From: Bacteroidales bacterium
GTDB taxonomy: Bacteria; Bacteroidota; Bacteroidia; Bacteroidales; F082
DNA length: 64,000 nt
Direction: 5' to 3'
Assembly: GCA_024400455.1 (NCBI GenBank)
Contig: JAKSMU010000002.1
Span: forward strand, 62,001 to 126,000
Under the pieces are notes generated by a model. It did no database searches and had not been told where the DNA came from. It worked only from the letters and a program-made list of their open reading frames with translations. Both the position numbers and the translations under genes were made by a program. Positions 44,891 through 53,585 of this stretch are shown here, piece after piece (the first letter of the stretch is position 1; every line of letters begins with the position of its first letter).

Positions 44891-46633
44891 TCATTTGGTT
44901 ATCACTATCTTTTGTGTTTGGCAATATTCACCACATAATACCGTGATGGTATAGACGCCATTGGCAAAATCTCGCAAGTCGATAACCTTTTGACCAGTAT
45001 TTCCATCCAGTTCCACCTGCTTCACCCTTACGCCCATGGCGTTGAACATGGAAAGCTCCGCTTTGGCGTTGTCGTTGGGTAGGGTGTATTCCACAATTGT
45101 CCAAGTTGTAGCTGGATTGGGAAACATGTTCATTGTCAGTACGGTATGTTGCTCCGTTACGGTTAGGGAGCCTCCGTATTGCGCTTGCGGGTGTTCTTCC
45201 GTCACATCGTAACCTTGCTGAGAATCTCCTCCAGGATAGAAGTAGCCATTTTCCGACCAAACATCAAGATTGTCAGCAAAAGTGAACAGTTCTTCTAATG
45301 AAAGAATGCCATTGCCATCCGTATCCGGATTTTTGTCGTACTGCTCATGGTCAGGCATGTCTGTTTCCGTGAAAAAATCGCTCCAAGGCATTGGATTTGA
45401 ACTATTTAATCCTCCAATAGTACCATAACCGATATTTTCCCACGGTCCCCAGGAATCGTTATTCTTATCATACACATGAGGATAATAGCCTAAGGCTGCG
45501 GCAGACCAAAAATAGGTGAATTCGTTCACATTAAACAGCAAAGGTGTCGGTGACTTTTCATTTGAACGGCCTGTTGCGGTAATATACCTTTCCGCCCAAG
45601 AATAGCCTTCGGCATCCGAGGCCGTGAAAACCGCCCTGTTCTTACATTCTGCTTCGGAAACATCCATGAAATCGTCTACGAATCCTCCTGAATGGCAGTT
45701 CTGCATCAACAGCACCATTTGCGAACAATTGACATCCGACAACCACTCCGAAAAATCTGATGAAGAAACAGCATTGCCCGTACTTCCAGGTGGATTCATG
45801 TTGAAGAAAGATTCATTTGTCGAACTGCTTCTTTCGCCATGTCCGGTGACGTAAATAAACAACTTGTCGTCAGGTGTGAGTTCCCACTCTTGTCCGATGT
45901 GGAACTTTTCCAAGAGAATCTGAAGATTCTGCCTGCCGTATACCCAGCCAAAGTCTGAATAAAAGTCAGATGTGCCGTCATGGTCCAAATCATGGCTATA
46001 ATGACCAGATAAGGAAGGATGCGGAAGTACAAATACATGACCGTTATAATCGCCGTACACGTCATTTGTATTTGGAATAAATCCGTTATTAATCAACGTG
46101 TTATAGACGCATGACAAATCTCCCCAAAACCTGCCATTCGAGCTATAATAATCGCCGACATCGCCGCAAATCAGCACAGCCCACAAATGAGGATCTTGCG
46201 GCAAAATGTCTTTTGTGGGGTCAGAAGCAATGTCCGATTCGAAATCGACAGGTTGCGGCCTGTCCATTAATGAAACCATCATAAAATTCTCCCAATTTTT
46301 AGGGAATGTGGTATTTTCAATTATATTGAACTGACCCGTATTTGAATCTAAAAAACAATAGTTGCATGGATGAGACCAATTAGCAAATGGAAGCAAGTCA
46401 ATGAAATAACCATAACAATTGTTGTAAGGCACGAAGATTATCGTGCCGTCAAAAAGTTGAATGCTATCATTTCTGTGCAATAATTCAGGGAAAGAATAGA
46501 TGTCAACATATTCAATGATTGTATCATAAATCTGGTTGGTGACCAGTGCATCCGCCTGCTGGCTGGTGATTTGTGCCACGGCAATGTTGAAGGCCTCGAG
46601 GCAAGCGATTATTAATAAGGCAAACTTTTTCAT
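44891..46633 (-). CDS. T9SS-secreted caspase-fold cysteine protease
   Basis: This 580-residue protein has a signal peptide (MKKFALLIIACLEAFNIAVAQ) and a caspase-like (clan CD) catalytic domain. The histidine is in YVTGHGERSS (His265) and the cysteine in LLMQNCHSGGF (Cys313), the GHG and xCHSG pattern of C13/C14/C25-type enzymes. AVFTASDAEGYSWAERY follows. The C-terminus is a T9SS type A tail (FPNPATTWTIVEYTLP, FANGVYTITVLCGE, KIVITK). It should be an extracellular or surface protease, distantly comparable to gingipains. EF-hand-like DTDGNGILSLEEL near 450 suggests calcium binding. Substrate specificity unknown. Confidence 0.85.
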   Translation of the reverse strand: MKKFALLIIACLEAFNIAVAQITSQQADALVTNQIYDTIIEYVDIYSFPELLHRNDSIQLFDGTIIFVPYNNCYGYFIDLLPFANWSHPCNYCFLDSNTGQFNIIENTTFPKNWENFMMVSLMDRPQPVDFESDIASDPTKDILPQDPHLWAVLICGDVGDYYSSNGRFWGDLSCVYNTLINNGFIPNTNDVYGDYNGHVFVLPHPSLSGHYSHDLDHDGTSDFYSDFGWVYGRQNLQILLEKFHIGQEWELTPDDKLFIYVTGHGERSSSTNESFFNMNPPGSTGNAVSSSDFSEWLSDVNCSQMVLLMQNCHSGGFVDDFMDVSEAECKNRAVFTASDAEGYSWAERYITATGRSNEKSPTPLLFNVNEFTYFWSAAALGYYPHVYDKNNDSWGPWENIGYGTIGGLNSSNPMPWSDFFTETDMPDHEQYDKNPDTDGNGILSLEELFTFADNLDVWSENGYFYPGGDSQQGYDVTEEHPQAQYGGSLTVTEQHTVLTMNMFPNPATTWTIVEYTLPNDNAKAELSMFNAMGVRVKQVELDGNTGQKVIDLRDFANGVYTITVLCGEYCQTQKIVITK

Positions 46634-47028
46634 GATGAATGAATTTCAAAAGTTGGTGCTATGTGCTTCATGTTCGACATGGTTAGTTCAATTTTCGATG
46701 CAACAAAGTTACGATATGAAAAACCAAAAAGTCAAGAGGAAAGTGATTTTTTAAAGAAACATGCCAAACAAAACAATGTCTAAAGTCCCAAAACTATACC
46801 TGCTCCGTACTTCGTCCAATGCTTGCTCATACTTCGCTCAATGCTCGCTCAATCTAAGGAATTGGACGATTTGTGCATTAGGTTATTACAAATAATAATT
46901 GAAGTACAGGGAAGACCTTGGGAAACGACAGGCAGCTGACGCTGCAAAGCTATATAGGTTCTGTCGGGAAATGTTGAGCAGAAATATAATGAGGCATCCT
47001 ATACTTGTCATGCCACAAAATAGGAAAA
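46634..47028. other. Intergenic region upstream of protease gene
   Basis: About 395 bases. A minus-strand promoter for the protease lies at 46704-46735 (TAACTTTG with TTG 21 bases upstream). At about 46818-46855 there are imperfect repeats of the phrase TTCGCTCAATGC. Open frames here have no supporting features. Nothing else recognised. Confidence 0.4.
46704..46735 (-). promoter_or_regulatory. Promoter of caspase-fold protease
   Basis: Minus-strand TTG (46735-46733), 21 bases, TAACTTTG (46711-46704), about 70 bases before the ATG at 46633. Confidence 0.5.
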
Positions 47029-48732
47029 TCAGCGGTTCAAAAACATTATCCCGCCCAAATCCGTCAATGCGCCATCGTACAATTCGATGAGATTGAAGCC
47101 ATTGCGCAAAAGGAAAGCATCTAATTCGGGTTTTTCTTTCAGATTTTGCGTGTTGCCGCAAACCACAAGATTTTGGTTGAAAACACCGCAACAGCCTGGG
47201 AAAAATCCGTAGTCGTGGCCCTCCAAATGAATTTGGTGCGGGTCGATGAAAAGGACATCGAAACCCGATTCCTGCAATTTTTTGCCAATGCCCAAATCGG
47301 AAGTGATGAAAGCCTTTTCGTTCAAAGCCAAAAGATTGCAGCGCGTATAGGCTTGACTGACATTGATTTGTTGCTTGTCGGCATAGAGTTTCAGAATACG
47401 CTCGTCGGTATGTTTCAGGTTGTGAACCAAAATATTTTTCGTACCACAAGCATTGTAATGCACCGTTTCGGGATGCACGAAACCCAAGGCTTGCTTGCCG
47501 CGCATCAGTTTTATGCCCGCCTTGTGCAATTCTGCAACCCATTCTTTCGGTGTATTCGGCGCAAAAACAAGCTGGTTTTCAGCATATTGAAAAAAGAAAA
47601 TGTCGGGATGAGCAGCAATGGAAGGATAAACAAAATCGACGGGTTCAAGCCAAAGAACTTTGCCAAAAGCCGCTAATTTTTGCTTTGCAGGTTCAGGCAT
47701 TAATGCAGAGGCAAGAATTATGGTCTGCTTGCTTTCGTCGGAAACTTCATAATGGAAATCGGCAGGGGAGAGGCTGTCATCACAAAGGAAATCAACCTGT
47801 TGGAACGAATCAAGCAATTTTTTTCGGTTTGCCGCTTGATAGCCAATGGCATTGGTGCGCTGCGATGAATGTGTATATAATATAAGGTGCTTGCCCTTGA
47901 CTTGAATCGTAGCAAATTTCCGTCGCCAAACCTCACCGAAAACCATTTCTGCAAAGTTGTGATGATAAGGTCCCGCCACACAATCGCCGCCATCCAATTC
48001 ATCGGAAGGATGCAAGCCTATGCGCAACACATTTATCTCGTTTTCAATAAAATAAGAATAAATATCCGCTGATTGCTGAACAGCCACTTCGATAGTCAAA
48101 GGCTGATATTGGCCTTTGCGAAAACGCTTTTCAAGCACCGTGTCTTTCACCACCAAGCAAGGATAAATGCGCGTTTCCTTTGCGCCAAGCGCAACAATGT
48201 CTTTTGCGGTCTGGAAATCCTTTTCAGGGGAAGAACCCGGTAAGCCTATCATCATTTGCAAACCCAAGGTGAAGCCTTCGGCAAGAATCATTTCCGAAGC
48301 CGATTTTATGGCCTCAAAATCATGGCCTCGACCACATTGCAAAAGCACTTCATTGTCAGTTGATTGTGCGCCAAGTTCAATGTTACGCATCCCGAATTGT
48401 TTCAACACTTTCAGTCTTTCCTTATTAATATAATCGGGGCGCGTGCTGCAACGGATACCTTGAATCTGGCCGCTTTCCAAATACGGTGCAACCGTCTTCA
48501 AATAATCATCTTGCATTTTTTCAGGCAAACCAGTGAAATTGCCACCGAAAAAAGCCACTTCAACAAACCTTTCCTCTTCCTTGAAAGAATGTAAATGCGT
48601 ATCTATGATTTGCCTTACATGCTCACAATCAGGAATCTGGCTTTTTCCTGCAATGCTAAATTGATTGCAATAGACACAGCGGAACGGACAAGCCAACTCG
48701 GGAAGAAAAACAGGTATGTTGTAGTATTTCAT
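47029..48732 (-). CDS. Radical SAM protein fused to a GME-fold (DUF6873-like) domain
   Basis: This 567-residue protein starts at the ATG at 48732 (MKYYNIPVFLPELACPFRC); an upstream TTG start is rejected. Cys15, Cys19 and Cys22 form the radical SAM CxxxCxxC cluster site, and the first half (to about 300) matches the Elp3/HemN-like group (VAFFGGNFTGLPEKMQDDYL, LGAQSTDNEVLLQCGRGHD, GLQMMIGLPGSS). The C-terminal half (about 330-567) looks like a DUF6873-type domain (HYNACGTKNILVHNLKHTD, CNLLALNEKAFITSDLG, GFFPGCCGVFNQNLVVCGN), related in fold to amidinotransferase-like proteins. Substrate unknown, perhaps tRNA or a small metabolite. Confidence 0.78.
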   Translation of the reverse strand: MKYYNIPVFLPELACPFRCVYCNQFSIAGKSQIPDCEHVRQIIDTHLHSFKEEERFVEVAFFGGNFTGLPEKMQDDYLKTVAPYLESGQIQGIRCSTRPDYINKERLKVLKQFGMRNIELGAQSTDNEVLLQCGRGHDFEAIKSASEMILAEGFTLGLQMMIGLPGSSPEKDFQTAKDIVALGAKETRIYPCLVVKDTVLEKRFRKGQYQPLTIEVAVQQSADIYSYFIENEINVLRIGLHPSDELDGGDCVAGPYHHNFAEMVFGEVWRRKFATIQVKGKHLILYTHSSQRTNAIGYQAANRKKLLDSFQQVDFLCDDSLSPADFHYEVSDESKQTIILASALMPEPAKQKLAAFGKVLWLEPVDFVYPSIAAHPDIFFFQYAENQLVFAPNTPKEWVAELHKAGIKLMRGKQALGFVHPETVHYNACGTKNILVHNLKHTDERILKLYADKQQINVSQAYTRCNLLALNEKAFITSDLGIGKKLQESGFDVLFIDPHQIHLEGHDYGFFPGCCGVFNQNLVVCGNTQNLKEKPELDAFLLRNGFNLIELYDGALTDLGGIMFLNR

Positions 48733-48776
48733 GGCGCAAATTTCGGACAAAAAATGCAACCAAACGAAAAAAGATA

Positions 48777-48785
48777 TACTTTTGC
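48777..48785 (+). promoter_or_regulatory. -7 element of 48.8-53.5 kb operon
   Basis: TACTTTTGC, 48 bases before the ATG at 48834. It lies between the divergent radical SAM gene and the operon. Confidence 0.5.
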
Positions 48786-48833
48786 AATTTTGTAGCAATT
48801 AATAGAGTTATTAATAGAAAAACCTGATAAAAA

Positions 48834-49469
48834 ATGAAAAGCAAACTCACAACCATCGCAATGATTCTTCTGGCTGCATTCATCACGCTCGGAGGAACGA
48901 CAAGTTGCAAAAGCAAGAAAAGACTTGCAAAGGAAGCCGCTGAAGCCGAATACAAATCAAAAGTGGCTGAAGCCATCAAGGATTTGAACGCCATTTTGGA
49001 CGATGAAACGCTGTGGACTTTGGAAGAAAAAGAAGCCCGCGTGCAAACCATTAAAGACTGGAACCTGCAAAATGCCGAAGTCGACGATTTACTCTTCCAG
49101 GTTGAAAAGAAACTGGCCCGCGAACGCGCCCAGAAAAACGAAGAGGAACGCCGTGCCGCCGAAGAACGCGAAAGGGCGCAATCGACAAATGTAGTGCTGG
49201 AAAAGAATTTCCGCAGCATTGCCAATGCAGGCAGCATTTCACAAGCCAACCGCGTTATCAATGAAACACTTGGATTGTTCGAATCGAACAATGTTCCTGT
49301 GCTAATCATCATCAGCCAAGCCGGCGGATTCAACGATTACGACCGTCCTACCACAATCGAAAAATATCTCAATTACCTAAAAGACCAGAAGATTTCGCGC
49401 AATAGTGTCAACGACATTAAATACAACGCTAACGGAAAAATCAGTGAATTGGAACTCATTAAAAAATAA
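48834..49469 (+). CDS. Lipoprotein with coiled coil, first gene of unknown operon
   Basis: This 211-residue protein has a lipoprotein-like signal (MKSKLTTIAMILLAAFITLGGTTSC) followed by a Lys/Glu/Ala-rich helical stretch (VEKKLARERAQKNEEERRAAEE). The C-terminal half contains SISQANRVINETLGLFESNN, a motif also seen in the next gene (PFSEANRVIDRAEELFMSD). Family unknown. It is 49 bases from the next gene and probably leads an operon of four exported proteins ending in the LRR protein. Confidence 0.7.
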   Translation: MKSKLTTIAMILLAAFITLGGTTSCKSKKRLAKEAAEAEYKSKVAEAIKDLNAILDDETLWTLEEKEARVQTIKDWNLQNAEVDDLLFQVEKKLARERAQKNEEERRAAEERERAQSTNVVLEKNFRSIANAGSISQANRVINETLGLFESNNVPVLIIISQAGGFNDYDRPTTIEKYLNYLKDQKISRNSVNDIKYNANGKISELELIKK

Positions 49470-49518
49470 GATAAATCGTAGTTAAATTATTGTTTATCAA
49501 TCAGAAAGGAAATAAGAA

Positions 49519-50094
49519 ATGAAAAAGATATTAGCAACATTAGTTATTGCATTATTCGTTGTCGGCAGTGCCTTTGCACAAGATGAACTGAGTTTCGAAC
49601 GCAAGCAGGCCATCGATAGTCTGGCATTGGAAAAAGTCAGAGACTTGAGTAAATACATTAAAATTGCCGGTTCGAAAGACACGCCTTTCAGCGAAGCCAA
49701 CCGCGTCATCGACCGCGCTGAAGAACTGTTTATGAGCGATGCTGAAATCGGCGTTTCATCGTTGTCATCAAACACCATTCAGTATTTCAGAGTCCGCAAA
49801 TACTTCGAGCGTCTCATGCGCCTGAACTATGACCGCGTTGAAATTGAATGGTACAACATCGAGTATGTCAGCGACTTACAGCGTCAGCCTGATGGAACCT
49901 ATGTCGGTGTTATCACCATTTTCCAAACCTTCAGAGGTTATGATGCAGAAGGCAATTTGGTTTACAAAGACACCACCAAGAAAGACATCACCGTTTACGT
50001 GAAGCGCAAAGAAACGCAAATCGGTGGCCGCACCATCGGTTTCTGGGATGTTTTGCTCGGCGACATGCGCGTCAAGGAAACGACAAACAGATAA
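49519..50094 (+). CDS. Exported protein sharing an ANRVI motif with its neighbour
   Basis: This 191-residue protein has a clean signal peptide (MKKILATLVIALFVVGSAFAQ). Residues about 55-75 carry SEANRVIDRAEELF, matching the previous gene. The second half is beta-rich (VEIEWYNIEYVSDLQRQPDG, TYVGVITIFQTFRGYDAEG, KKDITVYVKRKE), the look of an NTF2-like or lipocalin-sized domain. Not a family I recognise. Second gene of the operon. Confidence 0.72.
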   Translation: MKKILATLVIALFVVGSAFAQDELSFERKQAIDSLALEKVRDLSKYIKIAGSKDTPFSEANRVIDRAEELFMSDAEIGVSSLSSNTIQYFRVRKYFERLMRLNYDRVEIEWYNIEYVSDLQRQPDGTYVGVITIFQTFRGYDAEGNLVYKDTTKKDITVYVKRKETQIGGRTIGFWDVLLGDMRVKETTNR

Positions 50095-50150
50095 TTTGTA
50101 ATTCATAAGAGTAATTCAGCGTTGCATAAACGTAACAATTGGTTTTTCAG

Positions 50151-50984
50151 ATGAAAAAATATCGGATGATTATCATCGTGGTTTTGTGTGCCATAAGCTC
50201 ATATTCAGCTATGGCCCAAACCATTGGCAATTTCATTAAAGATGAAACCGAACTGTATGCCATGACCAAACAAATGGGGCAGTTTATGCGACGCTTCAAT
50301 TATGAAGAAGACCTATATGGTGAAAAACTGAACCCAAAAGACTCAAGATACCGCAGCAATAAAATGCGCCAACAGTCGCTTCCGATTCTTTTCGACCACG
50401 AAAAATTCGGTGTCAATTCGGAATTGGAACGCTATTTCATTGAAGACGTCACAAAAGATGATTCCGGCTACATGACATTTTTAGGCGGCAGATGGTATTC
50501 TGAGGTTTCAGCAACTTTTACCTACAACGGGAAAAACGTACCTATCTCTTTGATTTTGACCGTTGAAAAAGAAGGTCTTGGTTCAAAATGGGTGTTGACT
50601 AATGTTTATTTTTCCGAATTCAACAAACTTTTCCCGAATGGAGAAATTGCAGAAAAGGAAAAATATTTCTTGCACCCAATGAGCCACGAACTTGATTTCA
50701 TGAACATCTACAAAGCCTTCCAAACTCCAGAAGTAATTGAATACTATGCTTCAAAAGAATTTCAACCCGACTATTTGACCTTGTTTTTCTACGAAATCAA
50801 GAAAGGCAACTTGAAATTCAAACAGGTTGATTCCGTAAAATTCCATGTCTTCCAAATCAAGGACTGGTACTTTGAAGTGTCGTGGTTCAACCGCTCGGGC
50901 ACCAATTCGGGATGGCTTATGTCAAACATCATTTACTTGCCTGAAAAAGAAAAGGTTAACCTTATCAAATTTTATCAACCATGA
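50151..50984 (+). CDS. Exported protein of unknown function, third gene of operon
   Basis: This 277-residue protein starts at the ATG at 50151 (a TTG at 50139 is rejected) with a signal peptide MKKYRMIIIVVLCAISSYSAMAQ. The mature part is alpha/beta with beta strands late (TFLGGRWYSEVSATFTYNG, VPISLILTVEKEGLGSKW), again NTF2-like in appearance. Its TGA overlaps the LRR gene ATG (ATGA at 50981), so the two are translationally coupled. Family not recognised. Confidence 0.72.
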   Translation: MKKYRMIIIVVLCAISSYSAMAQTIGNFIKDETELYAMTKQMGQFMRRFNYEEDLYGEKLNPKDSRYRSNKMRQQSLPILFDHEKFGVNSELERYFIEDVTKDDSGYMTFLGGRWYSEVSATFTYNGKNVPISLILTVEKEGLGSKWVLTNVYFSEFNKLFPNGEIAEKEKYFLHPMSHELDFMNIYKAFQTPEVIEYYASKEFQPDYLTLFFYEIKKGNLKFKQVDSVKFHVFQIKDWYFEVSWFNRSGTNSGWLMSNIIYLPEKEKVNLIKFYQP

Positions 50985-53515
50985 GAAAATTATTTTCCAC
51001 CATTATATGCTTGTTCTGTGTTTTTGGTTTCTGCCAAGCGCAAAAACTTTCCAAAGAAGAAATGCAAAAATATGAAGCCGATGTACGCAGCATGCTCACC
51101 TATTTTGAGGAAACTTTGAATTTCATCGGCGATACTGCAACAACGGCCCAGGAAAAGGAAATCGTTTTCATGGAAAGCTGGAGCAAAATTTTCATTGACG
51201 ATAAGGTCCAAATCGAAGACGACCTCGACAACAACCGCAAAACACCTATCAACAAGGATGTTCAGGCCTATCTGAAGGACATTGACTTTTTCTTTAAGAA
51301 AGCAGCTTTTCAATTTGATATTCAAAGTATTGCTAATAGTACAAGAGAAGACGGAACCATATATTTCAAGGTCAGTTTGTCGCGCCATCTGACTGCTTTA
51401 ACCATTAACAACGAAAAAGTTGACAACATCAAGAACCGTTTCATTGAAATCAATCTCGACCGTCAGAACAGCAACATGAAAATAGCCAGCATCTACACTT
51501 CGAAAATCAATGAAAAAGAGGAACTCAGAAACTGGTGGAATTCACTTTCTGGCAACTGGAAAAAAAGATTAGGAGAGGGCATTTATCTTTACGACAGCAT
51601 CCCGATTGAGACTGTCGGCATGATTACCAGCACTGATTTCATTGCTTCCTATCCGGTTAACGGCGTTTTGCATGACAAGAACTTTAAAAATGACATGGCT
51701 GAACTCGACAGAAAACTGAAACTGGTCACGCAGAAACAAAATGTCGACATTTCAGGCATTCGCGAAATCATCAATGTAGAACCTTTAAATGAATTGTCAG
51801 ACATCATCAGCCTGGATATTTCAGGCACTTCCATTGACGACATTTCTCCTTTGCGCAGCGCCAACAAACTGAAGGTTTTGCGTGCCAATTCAACCTTGAT
51901 CAACGATATTTCAGCCTTGAAATATGACATCACTTTGGAAGAACTTGAAATAGCCAATACGGTTATCGATGACATTTCGGTCTTGCAATCATTGAGAGGT
52001 TTGAAAAAACTGAACATTGCCAATACTTTGGTCAACAATCTGAGAGAATTGAAAAACTGTCCCGAACTGACACATCTCAATGTCAGCGGTAGCAAAATCA
52101 GCAGCATTTCACCTGTTCAGGATTTGGAACACCTGGTTTCCATTGATGCCAGCAACACTTCCATTCGTGACCTTTCGGCACTTTCGAACATGACCGGTTT
52201 GCAAAGCGTCAATGTTTCCGGAACCGCTGTCAGCAACCTGCAAGCCTTAAACGAACTTGAAAACTTAAAGGAATTGTATTGCAGCAATACCAACATCAAG
52301 GATCTGACGCCTGTAATGAATCACCGTCGACTTGGAAAAATCTATTGCGACAAAACAAAAATCGGCATCACGGAAGCCAGCGAATACACCAAACAAAACC
52401 CTTATACCTTAGTCATTTACGACACCGAAGCCTTGCGCGAATGGTGGAACAAACTGCCAATTTACTGGAAGGCCATTTTCTCAAAACAAATCAATCTGGA
52501 ATCGGAGCCAAGCACCGAGCAACTTCACGAAATCATCAACATGAAGGAACTCGACCTTTCCGGCAATCAATACATCCAAAACCTGCTGCCTGTCAGCCGA
52601 CTCACTAACCTCGAAAAACTCAACATTTCGAATACCGAAATCAGCAATCTGATGGCTTTACAAGGCATGTTCAATCTGGAAAATCTCATTCTGAAACACA
52701 CATTTGTCGAAGATTTGAGTCCTTTGAAAGATATGAGCAGTCTGCGTCAACTGAATATCGAAAACACGCCAATTACAGACCTGACACCATTAAGGACCGA
52801 TTCAAACCTTGAAATCATTTGGGCCGACAGCACCAACATCAAAAGACACCATGTCGTAGCTTTGAAAGAAATCCAAAAACAAGTTACTGTTGTCTTCCAA
52901 TCCGAAGACTTGAGAAATTGGTGGACAAATATTGATGACACTTGGAAAGAGATTTTCCGTGCACACGTTCCTTACACAGCTGCAATGCCAACCGACCTGC
53001 AGCTACAGCAAATTCTCGATTTGCGCGAAATCGTCATTGACCCAAGCATATTGATTCCTTCGCTTGCACCAATCTCCGATTTGACTTGGATTGAATCGCT
53101 GACAGCAAACAACCAAAACATAAGGGATTTGCAGCCACTTTCAAACAAAGTTTATCTCAAGGAACTCAACATCCAGAATACACCTGTTGCTGACTTGAAA
53201 CCTATAGAAATGGACACTGCTTTGGAATTGCTGAACATTGAAAACACCCAAGTCAGCGATTTGAGTCCACTCGAAAAAATGATCAACATCAATACGCTTA
53301 ATGCCGCCGGAACACCTGTCAAGGTACTGAAACCTTTGTCGGGACTGGTCAATATGGAAAAACTTTTCATCAACAATACCGATGTCAAAAACCTGGCACC
53401 AATTGAAAACCTGACTTCATTGAAACAACTGAAGGTTTACAATACGAAAGTGAAAAGCAAAACCATCGAAAAACTTCAGCAAAACCGCTTGGACTTAAAC
53501 ATTACATATTATTAA
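50981..53515 (+). CDS. Exported leucine-rich repeat protein with three WW-motif modules
   Basis: This 844-residue protein has a signal peptide (MRKLFSTIICLFCVFGFCQAQ), an N-terminal domain of about 160 residues ending RQNSNMKIASIYTSKI, and three LRR blocks of about 22-residue internalin/SDS22-type repeats (for example SISPVQDLEHLVSIDASNTSI). Each block is preceded by the same short module: ELRNWWNSLSGNWKKRL near 180, ALREWWNKLPIYWKAIF near 484 and DLRNWWTNIDDTWKEIF near 643. Such proteins bind other proteins. No T9SS tail and no anchor are visible, so location (periplasm or released) is unclear. Last gene of the operon. Confidence 0.82.
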   Translation: MRKLFSTIICLFCVFGFCQAQKLSKEEMQKYEADVRSMLTYFEETLNFIGDTATTAQEKEIVFMESWSKIFIDDKVQIEDDLDNNRKTPINKDVQAYLKDIDFFFKKAAFQFDIQSIANSTREDGTIYFKVSLSRHLTALTINNEKVDNIKNRFIEINLDRQNSNMKIASIYTSKINEKEELRNWWNSLSGNWKKRLGEGIYLYDSIPIETVGMITSTDFIASYPVNGVLHDKNFKNDMAELDRKLKLVTQKQNVDISGIREIINVEPLNELSDIISLDISGTSIDDISPLRSANKLKVLRANSTLINDISALKYDITLEELEIANTVIDDISVLQSLRGLKKLNIANTLVNNLRELKNCPELTHLNVSGSKISSISPVQDLEHLVSIDASNTSIRDLSALSNMTGLQSVNVSGTAVSNLQALNELENLKELYCSNTNIKDLTPVMNHRRLGKIYCDKTKIGITEASEYTKQNPYTLVIYDTEALREWWNKLPIYWKAIFSKQINLESEPSTEQLHEIINMKELDLSGNQYIQNLLPVSRLTNLEKLNISNTEISNLMALQGMFNLENLILKHTFVEDLSPLKDMSSLRQLNIENTPITDLTPLRTDSNLEIIWADSTNIKRHHVVALKEIQKQVTVVFQSEDLRNWWTNIDDTWKEIFRAHVPYTAAMPTDLQLQQILDLREIVIDPSILIPSLAPISDLTWIESLTANNQNIRDLQPLSNKVYLKELNIQNTPVADLKPIEMDTALELLNIENTQVSDLSPLEKMININTLNAAGTPVKVLKPLSGLVNMEKLFINNTDVKNLAPIENLTSLKQLKVYNTKVKSKTIEKLQQNRLDLNITYY

Positions 53516-53558
53516 TCGATAAGTTTTGCCAATTAGGAAAAGTAATAAAAACTTTTAC

Positions 53559-53566
53559 TATCTTTG
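53559..53566 (+). promoter_or_regulatory. -7 element of dagK-type gene and pgk
   Basis: TATCTTTG, 19 bases before the ATG at 53586. No clear -33 TTG. Confidence 0.45.
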
Positions 53567-53585
53567 ACGAAAATTTTATCTCCGT

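Noticed and set aside
46886..47542. Minus-strand 218-residue open frame
   Set aside because: It overlaps the radical SAM gene in another frame; the composition is shadow-like and no domain is visible.
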